A stretch of DNA of 64,000 nucleotides from Burkholderia sp. MS389 (lineage in GTDB: Bacteria; Pseudomonadota; Gammaproteobacteria; Burkholderiales; Burkholderiaceae), in contig NZ_CP045994.1 of assembly GCF_016899425.1 (NCBI RefSeq), positions 2,170,001 to 2,234,000 of the forward strand, read 5' to 3'. Every line of letters starts with the position of its first letter. Positions within the stretch are counted from its first letter, which is position 1. Below the pieces are notes generated by a model. It did no database searches and had not been told where the DNA came from. It saw only the letters and a list, made by a program, of their open reading frames with translations. The position numbers and the translations under genes are program-made. Positions 8,041 to 18,606 of this stretch are shown in pieces.

Positions 8041-11000
8041 TCAGCCGATCCAGCGGCGCGCGTTGCGGAACACACGCAGCCACGGGCTCGCTTCACCCCA
8101 GCCTTCCGGGTGCCAGCTCATCGTGACCGTGCGATGCACGCGCTCCATGTGCGGCATCAGCACCGAGAAGCGGCCGTCGGCCGTCGTCACCGACGTGATG
8201 CCGGCCGGCGACCCGTTCGGGTTGAACGGATAGCGCTCGGTCGCTTCGCCGCGGTGGTCGACGTAACGCATCGCGACCGCGACGCGATCGATGTCGCCCT
8301 GCTGCGAGAAGTCCGCATAGCCTTCGCCGTGCGCGACCGCGACCGGAATCCGCGAGCCTTCCATCCCCGCGAAGAAGATCGACGGCGACTTCTCCACTTC
8401 GACGAACGAGAAGCGCGCCTCGAACTGCTCGGACTTGTTGCGCGTGAACTTCGGCCACGCTTCCGCCCCGGGGATCATCGACGCGATGCTCGACAGCATC
8501 TGGCAGCCGTTGCAGATACCGAGTGCGAACGTATCGGGACGCGCGAAGAACGCCGAGAACATGTCGGCGAGATTCGCGTTGAAGCGGATCGTCTTCGCCC
8601 AGCCCTCTCCCGCGCCCAGCACGTCGCCGTACGAGAAACCGCCGCATGCGACCGCGCCCGCGAAATCGGCCAGCGACGCGCGGCCCGCGAGCAGGTCGCT
8701 CATGTGCACGTCGTGTGCATCGAAGCCGGCGCGGTCGAACGCGTAAGCCGTTTCCAGATGCGAGTTCACGCCCTGCTCGCGCAGGATCGCGACGCGCGGC
8801 CGTGCGCCCGTCGCGATGAACGGCGCGGCGATGTCGTCGGCCGGGTCGAACGTCAGCACCGGCGAGATGCCCGGGTCGGCCGCGTCGAGCAGCGCGTCGT
8901 ATTCGGCATCCGCGCAGGCCGGGTTGTCGCGCAGGCGCGCGATGCGCCAGCTCACTTCGCTCCATGCGCGATGCAGTTCGGCGCGCGGCGCGTCGAAGAT
9001 CTTCTTCGCGTCGCGGTACACCTCGATCACGTCGCGATCGTTGACCGAGCCGATCACGTGCGAGCACGTCGACAAGCCGAACTCGCGCAGCGCGCCGAGC
9101 ACCGCGTCGCGGTCGGACGCGCGCACCTGCACGACGGCGCCGAGCTCTTCGGAGAACAGCGCGCGCAGCGTGCGGTCGTCGCGCAGGCCGCTCGTCTGCT
9201 TCGCCCAGTCCTTCGCGTCGCCGTAGTCGGATTCGTGGTTCGGGTCGAGCGTCAGCATGTCGACGTTCAGCGACACGCCCGCATGGCCCGCGAACGCCAT
9301 TTCGCATACCGTCGCCCACAGGCCGCCGTCCGAGCGGTCGTGGTACGCGAGCAGCTTGTCTTGCGCATTGAGCGACTGGATCGCGTTGAAGAAGCGCTTC
9401 AGGTCTTCCGCGTCGTCGACGTCCGGCGTCGTGTCGCCGACCTGCTGCGTGACCTGCGCGAAGATGCTGCCGCCCATGCGGTTCTTGCCGCGGCCGAGAT
9501 CGATCGCGATCAGCACCGTGTCGCCCGCGTCGGCCACGCGGCGCAGTTGCGGCGTGAGATGACGGCGCACGTCCTCGACCGGCGCGAACGCCGAGATGAT
9601 CAACGACACCGGCGACACGACTTCCTTCGCGACGCCCTGCTCATCCCACTTCGTCTTCATCGACAGCGAGTCCTTGCCGACCGGGATGCCGATCCCGAGC
9701 GCCGGGCACAGCTCCATGCCGATCGCCTTGACCGTGTCGAACAGCGCGGCGTCCTCGCCGGCCGTGCCGCACGCGGCCATCCAGTTCGCCGACAGCTTCA
9801 GCTTGTCGAGCGACGCGATCGGCGCGCTCGCGATGTTCGTGATCGCTTCGCCGACGGCCATGCGACCCGACGCCGGCGCGTCGATCACCGCGAGCGGCGT
9901 GCGCTCGGCCATCGTCATCGCCTCGCCCTTGAAACCGGCATAGTCGAGCGCGGTGATCGCGCAGTCGGCCACCGGCACCTGCCACGGGCCGACCATCTGG
10001 TCGCGCACCGACGTACCGCCGACCGAACGGTCGCCGATCGTGATCAGGAACGACTTGCTGCCGACCGTCGGGTGCTTCAGCACGTCGAGCGCGACGGCCG
10101 ACAGCGCGATGCCCGTCACGTCGACCGGCGCACGCTCGGTCGTCACACGCGCGACGTCGCGGTGCATGCGCGGCGGCTTGCCGAGCAGCACTTCCATCGG
10201 CATGTCGACCGGGTATTCGTCCGCGCCCGTCGCTTCGTCGTCGACGAGCTTCAGCTCGCGTTCGTCGGTCGCGACACCGACTACCGCGAACGGGCAGCGC
10301 TCGCGCGCGCAGATCGCCTCGAAGCGCGGCAGGTCGGCCGGCGCGATCGCCAGCACGTAGCGCTCCTGCGCTTCGTTCGACCAGATTTCGCGCGGCGACA
10401 GGCCCGATTCCTCGAGCGCGACCTTGCGCAGTTCGAAGCGCGCGCCCTTGCCCGCGCCGTCGACGATTTCGGGGAACGCGTTCGACAGACCGCCCGCGCC
10501 GACGTCGTGGATGCTCAGGATCGGGTTTTCCGCGCCGAGTTGCCAGCAGCCGTTGATCACTTCCTGCGCGCGACGCTCGATTTCCGGGTTGCCGCGCTGC
10601 ACCGAGTCGAAGTCGAGTTCGGCGGTGTTCGCGCCGGTCGCCATCGAGCTCGCGGCGCCGCCGCCCATGCCGATCCGCATGCCGGGGCCGCCGATCTGGA
10701 TCAGCAGCGAGCCGGCCGGCACGTCGTGCTTGTGCGTGTGCTGATCCGCGATGTTGCCGAGGCCGCCCGCGATCATGATCGGCTTGTGATAGCCGTGCAC
10801 CGTGCCGCCGACGTTCTGCTCGTACACGCGGAAGTAGCCGCCGAGGTTCGGGCGGCCGAATTCGTTGTTGAACGCGGCGCCGCCCAGCGGGCCATCGATC
10901 ATGATCTGCAGCGGCGACGCGATGCGGTCCGGACGGCCGTACGGGCCGTGCACTTCGTTCGGATTGCGCTCGGCGACCGGCTGCGCGGCGTCGCGCGCGT

Positions 11001-12105
11001 TTTCCCACGGCTGGCGCGCATCGGGCAGGTCGAGGTTCGACACGGTGAAGCCCGTGAGGCCGGCCTTCGGACGCGCGCCGCGGCCCGTCGCGCCTTCGTC
11101 GCGGATCTCGCCGCCCGCGCCGGTCGCCGCCCCCGGGAACGGCGAGATCGCCGTCGGATGGTTGTGCGTCTCGACCTTCATCAGCGTGTGCGTGAGTTCG
11201 GTGTGGCGGCCGTAGCGCTCGCCCGGCTCGCCGGCCGCACCGGCCTTGCGCGGGAACCAGCGCTCGGCTTCGGCGCCGACCATGATCGACGAGTTGTCCG
11301 AATACGCGACGATCGTGCCCTGCGGGCTCAGCTTCTCGGTGTTGCGGATCATCGCGAACAGCGACATGTCCTGCGCTTCGCCGTCGATCGTCCACTGCGC
11401 GTTGAAGATCTTGTGGCGGCAGTGTTCGCTGTTGGCCTGCGCGAACATCATCAGTTCGACGTCGGTCGGGTTGCGTTCGAGCTTGCGGAACGCGTCGACC
11501 AGATAGTCGATCTCGTCGTCGGCGAGCGCGAGGCCCAGCTCGACGTTCGCGCGCTCCAGCGCGCCGCGGCCGACGCCCAATACGTCGACGGTCGACAGCG
11601 GCTTGGCCGGCAGTTCGTCGAACAGGTGTTTCGCATCGTCGCGCGCCGCGACCACGCTTTCGGTCATCCGGTCATGCAGCGCGGCCGCGACGGCCGCGCG
11701 CGCGTCGTCTGACAGCGCCTTCTTGCCGCCGAGCAGGCCCGACTTCAGCGTGACCGTGAATTCGACGCCGCGCTCGATGCGGCGCACCTGCGTGAGGCCG
11801 CAGTGCTGCGCGATGTCGGTCGCCTTGCTCGCCCACGGCGAAACCGTGCCGAAGCGCGGCAGCACGATGAAGGTCTCGGTCGCGCCCTTCTCGCCCGCCG
11901 GCTGGAACGGCGCGCCGTAGTGCATCAGCGCATCGATGCGCGCGCTGTCGTCGGCCGACAGCGGCTCGGCCGCATTGACGAAGTGCAGGAACTGGCCGCG
12001 CACCGCGACGATGTTGGCGTCGATTTGCCTGAGCGTGTCGAGCAGACGGGTTTGACGGAAATCGGAGAGGGCCGAAGCGCCGGGAAAACACGAGAAGTGA
12101 GCCAT
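8041..12105 (-). CDS. purL: phosphoribosylformylglycinamidine synthase
   Basis: Large single-chain FGAM synthase (1354 residues) of purine biosynthesis. It converts FGAR, glutamine and ATP to FGAM. The N-terminal and ATP-binding domains contain [35 protein letters not shown] and GGGAASSM. The last ~290 residues form a class-I glutamine amidotransferase with the nucleophile in GICNGCQML and the catalytic His in [15 protein letters not shown] 12105 ([11 protein letters not shown]) matches family starts; upstream in-frame ATGs lack similarity. A perfect -10 hexamer TATAAT lies 62 bp upstream. A GNAT gene follows 5 bp after the stop. Length and motifs leave no doubt. Confidence 0.98.
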   Translation of the reverse strand: MAHFSCFPGASALSDFRQTRLLDTLRQIDANIVAVRGQFLHFVNAAEPLSADDSARIDALMHYGAPFQPAGEKGATETFIVLPRFGTVSPWASKATDIAQHCGLTQVRRIERGVEFTVTLKSGLLGGKKALSDDARAAVAAALHDRMTESVVAARDDAKHLFDELPAKPLSTVDVLGVGRGALERANVELGLALADDEIDYLVDAFRKLERNPTDVELMMFAQANSEHCRHKIFNAQWTIDGEAQDMSLFAMIRNTEKLSPQGTIVAYSDNSSIMVGAEAERWFPRKAGAAGEPGERYGRHTELTHTLMKVETHNHPTAISPFPGAATGAGGEIRDEGATGRGARPKAGLTGFTVSNLDLPDARQPWENARDAAQPVAERNPNEVHGPYGRPDRIASPLQIMIDGPLGGAAFNNEFGRPNLGGYFRVYEQNVGGTVHGYHKPIMIAGGLGNIADQHTHKHDVPAGSLLIQIGGPGMRIGMGGGAASSMATGANTAELDFDSVQRGNPEIERRAQEVINGCWQLGAENPILSIHDVGAGGLSNAFPEIVDGAGKGARFELRKVALEESGLSPREIWSNEAQERYVLAIAPADLPRFEAICARERCPFAVVGVATDERELKLVDDEATGADEYPVDMPMEVLLGKPPRMHRDVARVTTERAPVDVTGIALSAVALDVLKHPTVGSKSFLITIGDRSVGGTSVRDQMVGPWQVPVADCAITALDYAGFKGEAMTMAERTPLAVIDAPASGRMAVGEAITNIASAPIASLDKLKLSANWMAACGTAGEDAALFDTVKAIGMELCPALGIGIPVGKDSLSMKTKWDEQGVAKEVVSPVSLIISAFAPVEDVRRHLTPQLRRVADAGDTVLIAIDLGRGKNRMGGSIFAQVTQQVGDTTPDVDDAEDLKRFFNAIQSLNAQDKLLAYHDRSDGGLWATVCEMAFAGHAGVSLNVDMLTLDPNHESDYGDAKDWAKQTSGLRDDRTLRALFSEELGAVVQVRASDRDAVLGALREFGLSTCSHVIGSVNDRDVIEVYRDAKKIFDAPRAELHRAWSEVSWRIARLRDNPACADAEYDALLDAADPGISPVLTFDPADDIAAPFIATGARPRVAILREQGVNSHLETAYAFDRAGFDAHDVHMSDLLAGRASLADFAGAVACGGFSYGDVLGAGEGWAKTIRFNANLADMFSAFFARPDTFALGICNGCQMLSSIASMIPGAEAWPKFTRNKSEQFEARFSFVEVEKSPSIFFAGMEGSRIPVAVAHGEGYADFSQQGDIDRVAVAMRYVDHRGEATERYPFNPNGSPAGITSVTTADGRFSVLMPHMERVHRTVTMSWHPEGWGEASPWLRVFRNARRWIG

Positions 12106-12434
12106 GGGCTGGACTGACGTCGATGAGTCGCGCGGGGTGGCGACGTGGGGCGAAAGGAAGGCCGTAATTATACCCGGAAGTCGGCCGCCCAAGACCGGCC
12201 AATCGGTAGTCCGGCTGCACCGCCACGGTGCTGGTGCGGGCGGCACGCGCGGCTGTCCGCCGGATCGGCCTCTATCGGCCCGGGCGCCGGCCGCCGCCGC
12301 ATGGCCGCACGGCCATGCTCGCCCGCCGCCGGCTCGCGCACTTTTGGCGCTATCATTCCGGGTTCACCGGGCCCGGGCCCTCAGCGAATTCTCACCGGGC
12401 GGCGTGCGTGCCGCCCGTCATCGAAGCAATCTCA
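12106..12434. other. intergenic region between purL and the DadA-like gene
   Basis: This divergent gap of 329 bp holds the likely purL -10 (12167-12172), a TATCAT hexamer at 12351-12356 that could serve the rightward gene, and a hairpin-forming inverted repeat (12396-12403 with 12410-12417) ending 17 bp before the rightward ATG. I see no gene in it. Confidence 0.5.
12167..12195 (-). promoter_or_regulatory. candidate purL promoter
   Basis: A perfect TATAAT (12172 to 12167, minus strand) has a poor -35 match, GTCTTG, 17 bp further upstream (12190-12195). The -10 is 62 bp from the purL ATG. Confidence 0.45.
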
Positions 12435-13736
12435 ATGGATGTCATCGTCATCGGCGGCGGAATCAGCGGCGTCGCCACCGCCTACCAGCTGCGCGCGGCC
12501 GGCCATCGCGTATGCGTGGTCGAACGCCACGCGACCGTCGCGCAAGGCGCGACCTACGGCGACGGCGGCGCGCTGCTGCCGAGCCCGCTCGACGTCTGGT
12601 TCGGCCCGACTTTCATGCACCAGCGCCAGGCGCGCGACAGCGGCATCGTCTACAAGCCGGGCTTCAACGGCGGCGTGCGCCGCTTCGTCAAGCAGCTCGG
12701 CACGCTGCGCGAGCCCGATGCATTCGCCGCGCAGTACGCACGGCTGCGCCCGCTGATCGACGTGTCGCGCGACGCGCTCGCCGATATCGAGGCGCGCCTC
12801 GAGCTCGAATTCGAGCAGAAGCCCGGCATCCTGCACATCGTGCGCGATCCGCGCGACTGGGACGCGCTGCAGCCCGCGCTCGACCTGCTGCGCACACTCG
12901 ACCAGCCTTACCGCACGCTCACCGCCGACGAATGCGTGGCGCTCGAACCGTCGGTACCGGCCGAGCCCGGCTTTGCCGGCGGCGTGCTGCTCGAAACCGA
13001 GCGCACCGGCAACTGCCCGCTGTTCGCGAAACTGGTCAAGCAGACGCTCGACGAGCACGGCGTGCAGTTCCGCTTCGGCGCGGACGTCGCCGCGATCCGC
13101 GTCGACAACGGCCGCGTCGCGGTCGAGCTCGCCCCGCCGGGCAACCGGAGCGCGGCGCACGCGCGCGAGGTCGACGTGATGTCGGCCGACGCGATCGTGG
13201 TCGCCGCCGGCGCCGGCAGCCTTGCGCTGCTCGAACGGCTCGGCTGGCGCCTGCCGCTGCACCCGGTGCGCGTGCATACGCTCACCGCGCCGGTCGCGTA
13301 CGAAGAACATGCGCCGCACCTGAGCGTCGTCGATTCGATCAAGCGGATCTCGATCACGCGCACCCACCAGCGGCTGCGCATCGGCGGGGCCGCCGTGCTG
13401 CAGAGCCTGGCGGATACCGCGAAGCCGCTCGCCGAGCCGCTGTCGGAGGCCGCGCTCGCGCTGCTCGGCCAGGCCGTCCACGACTGGGTGCCCGGCGCCG
13501 CGAAGATCTCGGCCGCGCTGTCGTGGCAAGGCATGCAACTGCTGTCGCCGGACGGCCTGCCCGTCGTGGGTCCGACCCCGCATCCGCGCGTGTTCGTCAA
13601 TTTCGGCCATGGCCCGGCCGGCTGGGGCCTCGCGTGCGGGTCTGCTAAAGTGGTGACCGACTATCTGGGCGGCAACGTCCAGCACTGGCCCGCCGACACG
13701 CTCGCCGCGCTGAACGCCGGCCGCTTCACGACCTGA
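12435..13736 (+). CDS. FAD-dependent D-amino acid dehydrogenase (DadA-like)
   Basis: Membrane-associated or cytoplasmic flavoprotein of 433 residues that oxidatively deaminates D-amino acids to 2-oxo acids. The N-terminal dinucleotide-binding fold reads VIVIGGGISGVATAYQLRAA, ending with the acidic residue in CVVERHATVAQGAT. The C-terminal DAO-type motif is visible as LSWQGMQLLSPDGLPVVGPT then FVNFGHGPAGWGLACGS. ATG 12435 is chosen because the FAD fold starts at once; a longer reading from 12228 adds only unrelated Arg-rich sequence. It is followed 52 bp later by the NAD(P)HX repair gene. Burkholderia carries several DadA paralogues, so no gene symbol is given. Confidence 0.88.
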   Translation: MDVIVIGGGISGVATAYQLRAAGHRVCVVERHATVAQGATYGDGGALLPSPLDVWFGPTFMHQRQARDSGIVYKPGFNGGVRRFVKQLGTLREPDAFAAQYARLRPLIDVSRDALADIEARLELEFEQKPGILHIVRDPRDWDALQPALDLLRTLDQPYRTLTADECVALEPSVPAEPGFAGGVLLETERTGNCPLFAKLVKQTLDEHGVQFRFGADVAAIRVDNGRVAVELAPPGNRSAAHAREVDVMSADAIVVAAGAGSLALLERLGWRLPLHPVRVHTLTAPVAYEEHAPHLSVVDSIKRISITRTHQRLRIGGAAVLQSLADTAKPLAEPLSEAALALLGQAVHDWVPGAAKISAALSWQGMQLLSPDGLPVVGPTPHPRVFVNFGHGPAGWGLACGSAKVVTDYLGGNVQHWPADTLAALNAGRFTT

Positions 13737-13788
13737 CCGCCGCGGGCCGGCCCGTGGCGGCATCCTTGCCAGCCGCCACGATCCCGCG

Positions 13789-15351
13789 ATGACCGTTACC
13801 CCCGCTCCCCCCGTTCGCCCCCCGTTCCCCGATTCCGATCCGATCGCGCTGCTGCGCGTCGCCGACCTGCGCGCGGCCGAAGCCGACGCCGCCGCCGCGC
13901 TGCCGCCGCACACGCTGATGGGCCGCGCCGGCGCGGCCGCCGCGCGCTGGCTGTCCGAGCGGGTCGCCGGCGACGATCGCCCCGTCTGGTTCGCGGTCGG
14001 CCCCGGCAACAACGGCGGCGACGCGCTGGTGGCCGCCGCGCAACTCCAGCAGCTCGGCGTCGCGACGCATGCGTGGATGCCGGTGCCGGTCAAGCCGGAC
14101 GACGCGCAATGGGCGCTCGGTCTCGCACGCTCGGCCGGCGTGCCGCTGTCGGCCACCCCGCCCGCGTCGCTGGAGGGCTATGCGTGGGTCGTCGACGGGC
14201 TGTTCGGCATCGGTCTCGGCCGCGCGCTCGATGGCGCGTTCGCCGAGCAGGCAGCACGCATCGCCACCCATGCGCGCGGCGGCGGCCGCGTGCTCGCGCT
14301 CGACGTGCCCAGCGGGCTCGACAGCGACACGGGCCGCATCGTCGGCGCGGGCGTCGCCGTGGCGGCCACGCAGACGCTCACCTTCATCGGCGCGAAGCCC
14401 GGCCTCTACACGGGCGACGGCCGCGATCTCGCCGGCGAAATCCACGTCGCGTCGCTCGACGTCGCGCCGCCCGCCGCGCCGGCCATCGTGCTGAACGCGC
14501 CCGCGCGGTTCGCCGCGGCGCTGCCCGCGCGCGCGTTCGCGTCCCACAAGGGCACGTACGGCAGCCTCGCGGTGCTCGGCGGCGACACCGGCATGTGCGG
14601 CGCGCCGATCCTCGCCGCGCGCGCCGCGCTGTTCGCGGGCGCCGGCAAGGTGCACGTCGGCTTCCTCGGCGCGGGCGCGCCGCCGTACGACCCGCCGTTC
14701 CCCGAACTGATGCTGCATCCGGCCGACACGCTCGACCCCGGCGCGATGACCGCGATCGCGGCCGGTTGCGGGCTCGGCACGCGCGAAGCCGCGGCGACAC
14801 TCGTGCGCGACGTGCTCGCGCACGACACGGCGACGCTGCTCGATGCCGACGCGCTGAACCTCGTCGCGACGCACGCGGACCTCGCGACCGCCGTCGCCGC
14901 GCGTGGCGCACACGGCAATCCGTGCGTGCTGACGCCGCATCCGCTCGAAGCCGCGCGCCTGCTCGGCGGCGACACGGCCGCCGTGCAGCGCGATCGCGTC
15001 GTGGCCGCGCAGGCGCTCGCCGCGCGTTACGCGGCCATCGTCGTGCTGAAAGGCTCGGGTACGGTGATTGCGGCGCCCGACGGCCGCGTGACGATCAACC
15101 CGACCGGCAACGCGGCGCTCGCCACCGGCGGCACCGGCGACGTGCTCGGCGGCCTGATCGGCGCGCTGCTCGCGCAGCGGGTCGCGCCGTACGAAGCCGC
15201 GCTGGCCGGCGTCTACCTGCACGGCCTCGCGGCCGACACGCTGACCGCGACCGGCACCGGCCCGGCCGGGCTCACCGCCGGCGAGCTCGCGCCGATGGTG
15301 CGTACGCTGATCAATCGCCTTTTTTATCCGTCGCCGCGCGCCGACACGTAA
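13789..15351 (+). CDS. nnr: bifunctional NAD(P)HX epimerase / ADP-dependent dehydratase
   Basis: Metabolite-repair enzyme of 520 residues that restores hydrated NADH or NADPH. The N-terminal YjeF-N half (about residues 1-235) epimerises R- and S-NAD(P)HX and shows GPGNNGGDALVAA and LDVPSGLDSDTG. The C-terminal ribokinase-like half (about 240-515) performs the ADP- or ATP-dependent dehydration, with LTPHPLEAARLLGGD, VVLKGSGTVIAAPDGR and the catalytic ATGGTGDVLGGLIGALLAQ. The fused arrangement is normal in proteobacteria. It lies between a D-amino acid dehydrogenase gene and pgi on the same strand. Confidence 0.95.
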   Translation: MTVTPAPPVRPPFPDSDPIALLRVADLRAAEADAAAALPPHTLMGRAGAAAARWLSERVAGDDRPVWFAVGPGNNGGDALVAAAQLQQLGVATHAWMPVPVKPDDAQWALGLARSAGVPLSATPPASLEGYAWVVDGLFGIGLGRALDGAFAEQAARIATHARGGGRVLALDVPSGLDSDTGRIVGAGVAVAATQTLTFIGAKPGLYTGDGRDLAGEIHVASLDVAPPAAPAIVLNAPARFAAALPARAFASHKGTYGSLAVLGGDTGMCGAPILAARAALFAGAGKVHVGFLGAGAPPYDPPFPELMLHPADTLDPGAMTAIAAGCGLGTREAAATLVRDVLAHDTATLLDADALNLVATHADLATAVAARGAHGNPCVLTPHPLEAARLLGGDTAAVQRDRVVAAQALAARYAAIVVLKGSGTVIAAPDGRVTINPTGNAALATGGTGDVLGGLIGALLAQRVAPYEAALAGVYLHGLAADTLTATGTGPAGLTAGELAPMVRTLINRLFYPSPRADT

Positions 15352-15462
15352 CGCCGCTATACTGACTGCCCCGCCGCACGGCGGGCCTTCTCGTCCGCCG
15401 GCTTTCCGATCACGATGAGCCGGCGCGGCATTCCTCCCGATTCACGCTTCACTCGAACCGCC

Positions 15463-17085
15463 ATGACGCTGAAATCGCTCCCCGCCTGGACTGCCCTTCA
15501 ATCCCACTTCGAACAGATCCGCCACGCGCGGCTGCGCGACTGGTTCGCGCCGGAAAACGATCGCGCGCCGACCCGCGCCGAACGCTTCACGATTCCGGGC
15601 GGCGGTCTCGCGGCCGATTTCTCGAAGAACCGCATCGACGACGAAACGCTGCGCCTGCTCGTGCAGCTCGCGCGCGACGCCGGCGTCGAAGCGCGCCGCG
15701 ACGCGATGTTCGCGGGCGAGGTCGTCAACCCGACCGAAGGCCGCGCGGCGCTGCACACCGCACTGCGCGCGACCGATCCGCAGGCGCCGTTCCACGCGCA
15801 GGTGAGCGCCGAGCGCGCGAAGATGGCGACGTTCGCGCGCGCCGTGCGCAGCGGTACGTGGACGGGCTATACGGGCAAGCGCATCCGCCACGTGATCAAC
15901 ATCGGCATCGGCGGCTCCGATCTGGGCCCGAAGATGGTCGTGCATGCGCTGCACCACGTCGCGACGCGCGAGATCTCGACCCACTTCGTGTCGAACGTCG
16001 ACGGCGCCGATCTCGCGCGCGTGCTCGAACAGGTCGATCCCGAGGAAACGCTCGCGATCATCGTGTCGAAGACGTTCACGACGCTCGAGACGATGACGAA
16101 CGCACGCTCGCTGCGCGACTGGTTCGTCGCGCGCGGCTGCCCCGAAGACGCGCTCGCGAAGCACTTCGTCGGCGTGTCGGCGAACCCGGCCGAAGTCGTG
16201 AAGTTCGGCATCGCGGCGGACAACGTGTTCGAAATGTGGGACTGGGTCGGCGGCCGCTATTCGCTGTGGTCGGCGGTCGGCCTGTCGATCATGATCGCGG
16301 TCGGCCCCGAACAGTTCGACGAACTGCTGGCCGGCGCGAACGACATGGACCGCCACTTCCGCGAAGCGCCGCTCGAGCGCAATTTGCCGGTGCTGCTCGG
16401 CCTGATCGGCATCTGGTACCGGAATTTCTTCGGCTCGCAGAGCTATCTCGTCGCACCGTACTCGGAAGCGCTGCACTACCTGCCGTCGTACCTGCAGCAG
16501 CTCGAAATGGAGAGCAACGGCAAATCCGCGCGCCTGGACGGCGCCTTCGTCGACTACCCGACGTCGGCCGTCACGTGGGGCGAGCCGGGCACCAACGGCC
16601 AGCATGCGTTCTTCCAGATGCTGCACCAGGGGCCAACGATCGTGCCGATCGACTTCATCGCGGTGCTGACGCCCGAGCATCCGCTCGCGAGCCATCATCC
16701 GAAGCTGCTCGCGAACTGCTTCGCGCAGAGCGAGGCGCTGATGCTCGGCCGCACGCTGGAAGAAGCGCGCAAGATCGCCGGGCCGGGCAAGGAGGCGCTC
16801 GCGCCGCACCTGACGTTCCCCGGCAACCGCCCGACCACGACGCTGCTCGTCGATGCGCTGACGCCGCGCACGCTCGGCGCGCTGATCGCGCTTTACGAGC
16901 ACAAGGTGCTCGTGCAGGCGACGGTGTGGGACATCAATCCGTTCGACCAGTGGGGCGTCGAGCTCGGCAAGATTCTGGGCAAGGTCGTCGAGGCCGATCT
17001 GTCGGCCGACTCGGTCGATCCGGCGAAGCACGACTCGTCGACCACCGCGCTGATCGAGCGCGCCCGCGCGGCGCTCAAGCGTTGA
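15463..17085 (+). CDS. pgi: glucose-6-phosphate isomerase
   Basis: Cytoplasmic enzyme interconverting glucose-6-phosphate and fructose-6-phosphate. It has 540 residues, standard for the bacterial family. Visible sites are the sugar-phosphate binding [19 protein letters not shown], the [13 protein letters not shown] segment, and the catalytic block [20 protein letters not shown] holding the Glu and His of the signature. ATG 15463 ([12 protein letters not shown]) is used; an in-frame ATG at 15415 adds an atypical leader. The neighbour downstream is convergent, separated by a GC-rich stem-loop. Confidence 0.97.
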   Translation: MTLKSLPAWTALQSHFEQIRHARLRDWFAPENDRAPTRAERFTIPGGGLAADFSKNRIDDETLRLLVQLARDAGVEARRDAMFAGEVVNPTEGRAALHTALRATDPQAPFHAQVSAERAKMATFARAVRSGTWTGYTGKRIRHVINIGIGGSDLGPKMVVHALHHVATREISTHFVSNVDGADLARVLEQVDPEETLAIIVSKTFTTLETMTNARSLRDWFVARGCPEDALAKHFVGVSANPAEVVKFGIAADNVFEMWDWVGGRYSLWSAVGLSIMIAVGPEQFDELLAGANDMDRHFREAPLERNLPVLLGLIGIWYRNFFGSQSYLVAPYSEALHYLPSYLQQLEMESNGKSARLDGAFVDYPTSAVTWGEPGTNGQHAFFQMLHQGPTIVPIDFIAVLTPEHPLASHHPKLLANCFAQSEALMLGRTLEEARKIAGPGKEALAPHLTFPGNRPTTTLLVDALTPRTLGALIALYEHKVLVQATVWDINPFDQWGVELGKILGKVVEADLSADSVDPAKHDSSTTALIERARAALKR

Positions 17086-17110
17086 AGCACTGACGCGACG
17101 GCGTCATGCC

Positions 17111-17148
17111 CGTGCCGGCCGCGCGCTTCACGCCGCGCGGCCGGCACG
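17111..17148. terminator. stem-loop between convergent pgi and ABC ATPase genes
   Basis: A perfect 15-bp inverted repeat (17111-17125 with 17134-17148) has an 8-nt spacer and occupies the 68-bp gap between convergent stops. There is no T-tract on either side, so termination is likely but not certain. Confidence 0.5.
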
Positions 17149-17153
17149 AACAT

Positions 17154-17867
17154 TCACGCGTTGCGCGATGCCGCGTGCGGCGCGACGATGCGCCCCGCGT
17201 CGATGGTGACCGTCGTCGCGCAGCGGCGCGCGAGTTCGGCATCGTGCGTGACGAGCACGAGCGTCGCGCCGTGCATGCGGTTCAGTTCGAACATCAGGTC
17301 GATGACCGCGTGGCCGGTGGCCGCGTCGAGGCTGCCGGTCGGCTCGTCGGCGAACAGGATCGCCGGCCGCGTGACGAACGCGCGTGCGAGCGCGACGCGC
17401 TGCTGTTCGCCGCCCGACAGCAGCTTCGGATAATGCGCGGTGCGTTCGCCGAGACCGACCTGCACGAGCAGCGCCCGGGCGCGGTCGGCCGCATCGCGCG
17501 CGCTGATGCCGCCCTGCAGTTCGAGCGGCAGCATCACGTTCTCGAGCGCCGTCAGGTGCGGCATCAGCTGGAACGACTGGAACACGAAACCGACCGCGCC
17601 GTTGCGCAATGCCGCGCGCTCGTCCTCGTCGAGCTGGTCGAGCACGCGGCCGAGCAGGCGAACCGTGCCGCTCGTCGCGCTGTCCAACCCTGCGAGCAAG
17701 CCGAGCAGCGTCGATTTGCCCGACCCCGACGCGCCGACGATCGCGAGGCTGCTGCCCGGCTGCACGGCGAGCGTGATGCCGTCGAGGATCGTCAGCTCGC
17801 CCGTTGCATCGGCAACCCGCTTGCACACGTCATGGACTTCGATGATCGGATCGGTAATCTTGAACAT
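17154..17867 (-). CDS. ABC transporter ATP-binding protein (YbbA/LolD type)
   Basis: ATPase subunit of 237 residues of the MacB/LolD/YbbA class. Walker A is AIVGASGSGKSTLLGLLAGL, the ABC signature is LLSGGEQQRVALARAF, and Walker B is ILFADEPTGSLD, followed by the switch His in TLVLVTHDAELARR. ATG 17867 (MFKITDPIIEVHDV) is chosen on homology. The start codon overlaps that of the divergent TesA-like gene through a shared CATG (17865-17868). In E. coli, ybbA is likewise divergent from tesA, but its permease ybbP follows it. Here pgi follows convergently, so the partner permease is not adjacent. A lipoprotein or envelope-lipid role is inference. Confidence 0.9.
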   Translation of the reverse strand: MFKITDPIIEVHDVCKRVADATGELTILDGITLAVQPGSSLAIVGASGSGKSTLLGLLAGLDSATSGTVRLLGRVLDQLDEDERAALRNGAVGFVFQSFQLMPHLTALENVMLPLELQGGISARDAADRARALLVQVGLGERTAHYPKLLSGGEQQRVALARAFVTRPAILFADEPTGSLDAATGHAVIDLMFELNRMHGATLVLVTHDAELARRCATTVTIDAGRIVAPHAASRNA

Positions 17868-18534
17868 GGACACGACATTTCGCTGGAAAAGACGCGCGGC
17901 GACCGCCGCGCTGCTGGGCACCCTGCTGGCCGTCACCGTGCCCGTACGCGCTGCGACGGCGCCGGCATCGAGCCCGCCCGTGATCGTCGTGCTCGGCGAC
18001 AGCCTGTCGGCCGAATACGGATTGCCGCGCGACACCGGCTGGGTGGCGTTGCTGCGGCAACGGCTCGCGACCGAGCGAATCGATTATAGCGTCGCGAACG
18101 CCAGCGTCAGCGGCGACACCACGAGCGGCGGCCGTGCGCGGCTGCCCGCGGTGCTGCAGCGGCTCAAGCCGTCGATCGTCGTCGTCGAACTCGGTTCGAA
18201 CGATGCGCTGCGCGGCGTGCCGCTCGCGACGACCGAACAGAACCTGCGCGATATCATCGCCGGCGCGCGACGTGCGCAGGCAAAGGTCGTGCTGGTCGGC
18301 ATGTACGTGCCGCCCAATTACGGCCCCGACTACACGCAGAAGTTCCATGCGCTCTATACGCGGCTGTCGAAGGATCTCGCCGTGCCGCTCGTGCCGTTCC
18401 TGTTGGCCGGCATCGAGAACAAGCCCGAGATGTTCCAGGCCGACCAGATGCACCCGGCACGGCAGGCCCAGGGCATCCTGCTCGACAACGTATGGCCGGC
18501 GCTGAAGCCGCTGCTCGGCAAGCCGCACGGCTGA
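17866..18534 (+). CDS. periplasmic SGNH-family esterase (TesA-like arylesterase/lysophospholipase)
   Basis: Secreted GDSL hydrolase of 222 residues. A signal peptide (MDTTFRWKRRAATAALLGTL ending in VPVRA) is followed by the four family blocks: block I VVLGDSLSAEYGL with the catalytic Ser, block II NASVSGDTTSGG, block III VELGSNDALRG, and block V DQMHPARQAQ with the catalytic Asp and His. The family hydrolyses acyl-CoA thioesters, aryl esters and lysophospholipids. The start overlaps that of the divergent ABC ATPase gene, as in the E. coli ybbA/tesA pair. A terminator follows 20 bp after the stop. Confidence 0.93.
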   Translation: MDTTFRWKRRAATAALLGTLLAVTVPVRAATAPASSPPVIVVLGDSLSAEYGLPRDTGWVALLRQRLATERIDYSVANASVSGDTTSGGRARLPAVLQRLKPSIVVVELGSNDALRGVPLATTEQNLRDIIAGARRAQAKVVLVGMYVPPNYGPDYTQKFHALYTRLSKDLAVPLVPFLLAGIENKPEMFQADQMHPARQAQGILLDNVWPALKPLLGKPHG

Positions 18535-18552
18535 CCGCGGCTGCACCGGAAA

Positions 18553-18582
18553 ACAAAAAGCCCCGCTTCGAGCGGGGCTTTT
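18553..18582. terminator. bidirectional terminator between the TesA-like gene and ppiD
   Basis: A 9-bp stem (AGCCCCGCT/AGCGGGGCT) around a TCG loop has an A-rich left and T-rich right flank. It serves both convergent genes. Confidence 0.85.
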
Positions 18583-18606
18583 CGATGGTTGCGGGCGAAA
18601 CGATGC

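Noticed and set aside
8014-11712. Long open reading frame antisense to purL
   Set aside because: It is an Arg-rich, low-information translation without family motifs or a ribosome-binding site. High GC gives long open frames opposite real genes, and purL on the other strand is certain.
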